Below are positions 4,991-5,169 of a DNA stretch of 5,169 bases, piece after piece. The first letter of the stretch is position 1, and the number at the start of each line of letters is the position of its first letter. Source of the stretch: PVC group bacterium (GTDB lineage Bacteria; Verrucomicrobiota; Kiritimatiellia; UBA8416; PXDI01); contig PXDI01000137.1 of assembly GCA_003565095.1 (NCBI GenBank), positions 1 through 5,169 on the forward strand, in the 5' to 3' direction. Both the position numbers and the translations under genes were made by a program. The notes beneath the pieces are model-generated. The model did not search any database, was not told the origin of the DNA, and saw only the letters and a list, made by a program, of their open reading frames with translations.

Positions 4991-5169
4991 AAGTTCACTG
5001 TCATCCCATGGAGAACTGGAGTAGTGGAGCTTTGGGGTAATGGAATTGGGAAGATTTGGTGCATTTTTTGTACAGCAACGACATACATGAGAAAAATGGC
5101 CCCACGGATGGGAAGCCCGTCCCACGGATACACTTACCCGATGCACTTTCAACGACGGACACAGGTGCG

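Larger units (their letters stand above)
4699..5169. other. Stretch without a convincing gene
   Basis: Upstream of tRNA-Ser this stretch is noticeably more AT-rich than the M42 genes. It holds the tRNA promoter candidates, two large stem-loops (4860-4883 and 4922-4977) and, near the right edge, a direct repeat CCCACGGAT (5101-5109 and 5121-5129) around the hairpin GGATGGG-AAG-CCCGTCC (5106-5122). A 93-codon minus-strand frame (4852-5133, GTG start) and a 42-codon plus-strand frame (4822-4950) both run through the hairpins. Neither has a Shine-Dalgarno site or a family I recognise, so I do not call either a gene. Confidence 0.5.

Noticed and set aside
4852..5133. 93-codon minus-strand frame with GTG start
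   Set aside because: It runs through both large hairpins, lacks a Shine-Dalgarno site, and shows no recognisable domain or sensible composition.

Overview
The window is bacterial chromosomal DNA with every supported gene on the minus strand. Read in the direction of transcription (right to left), it holds a structured AT-rich stretch without a convincing gene (about 4699-5169), a tRNA-Ser(UGA) gene (4611-4698), a repeat region (4358-4629), an envelope-anchored deiminase-family protein (3173-4342), and three consecutive overlapping genes for M42-family metallo-aminopeptidases (2019-3077, 1000-2022, 20-1003).

The protein genes are moderately GC-rich, with Shine-Dalgarno sites and a TTG start, which fits a bacterium. 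The exact lineage cannot be fixed from the sequence. An uncultured member of the Planctomycetes-Verrucomicrobia-Chlamydiae group is only a guess.

The M42 trio is the functional core. A good sigma70-type promoter (3118-3145) is followed directly by a near-perfect inverted repeat (3099-3117) that could be an operator. The first gene starts at TTG behind a strong Shine-Dalgarno site. The second and third genes are each coupled to the one before by a 4-base ATGA overlap. All three proteins keep the full set of two-metal and catalytic residues, yet they differ from each other: the first and third resemble each other, while the middle one belongs to a different subtype with Glu as the fourth metal ligand. 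This suggests complementary peptide-trimming specificities, perhaps in mixed TET-like particles. The upstream deiminase-family protein has an N-terminal membrane segment and the Cys/His/Asp/Glu residues of the agmatine deiminase/bacterial peptidylarginine deiminase family. A shared role with the peptidases in peptide or arginine-derivative catabolism is possible but inferred.

The most unusual part is the tRNA-Ser 3' side. The last 19 nt of the tRNA (including encoded CCA) plus about 80 bp of trailer occur twice, 172 bp apart, with 98 of 100 positions identical. The T-loop sequence GTGGGTTCGA occurs three times there, and the spacer between copies is full of hairpins. This looks like a tRNA-tail-associated repeat or the scar of an integration or duplication event. 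The right end (4860-4991) has two more strong stem-loops, one followed by a T-rich run.
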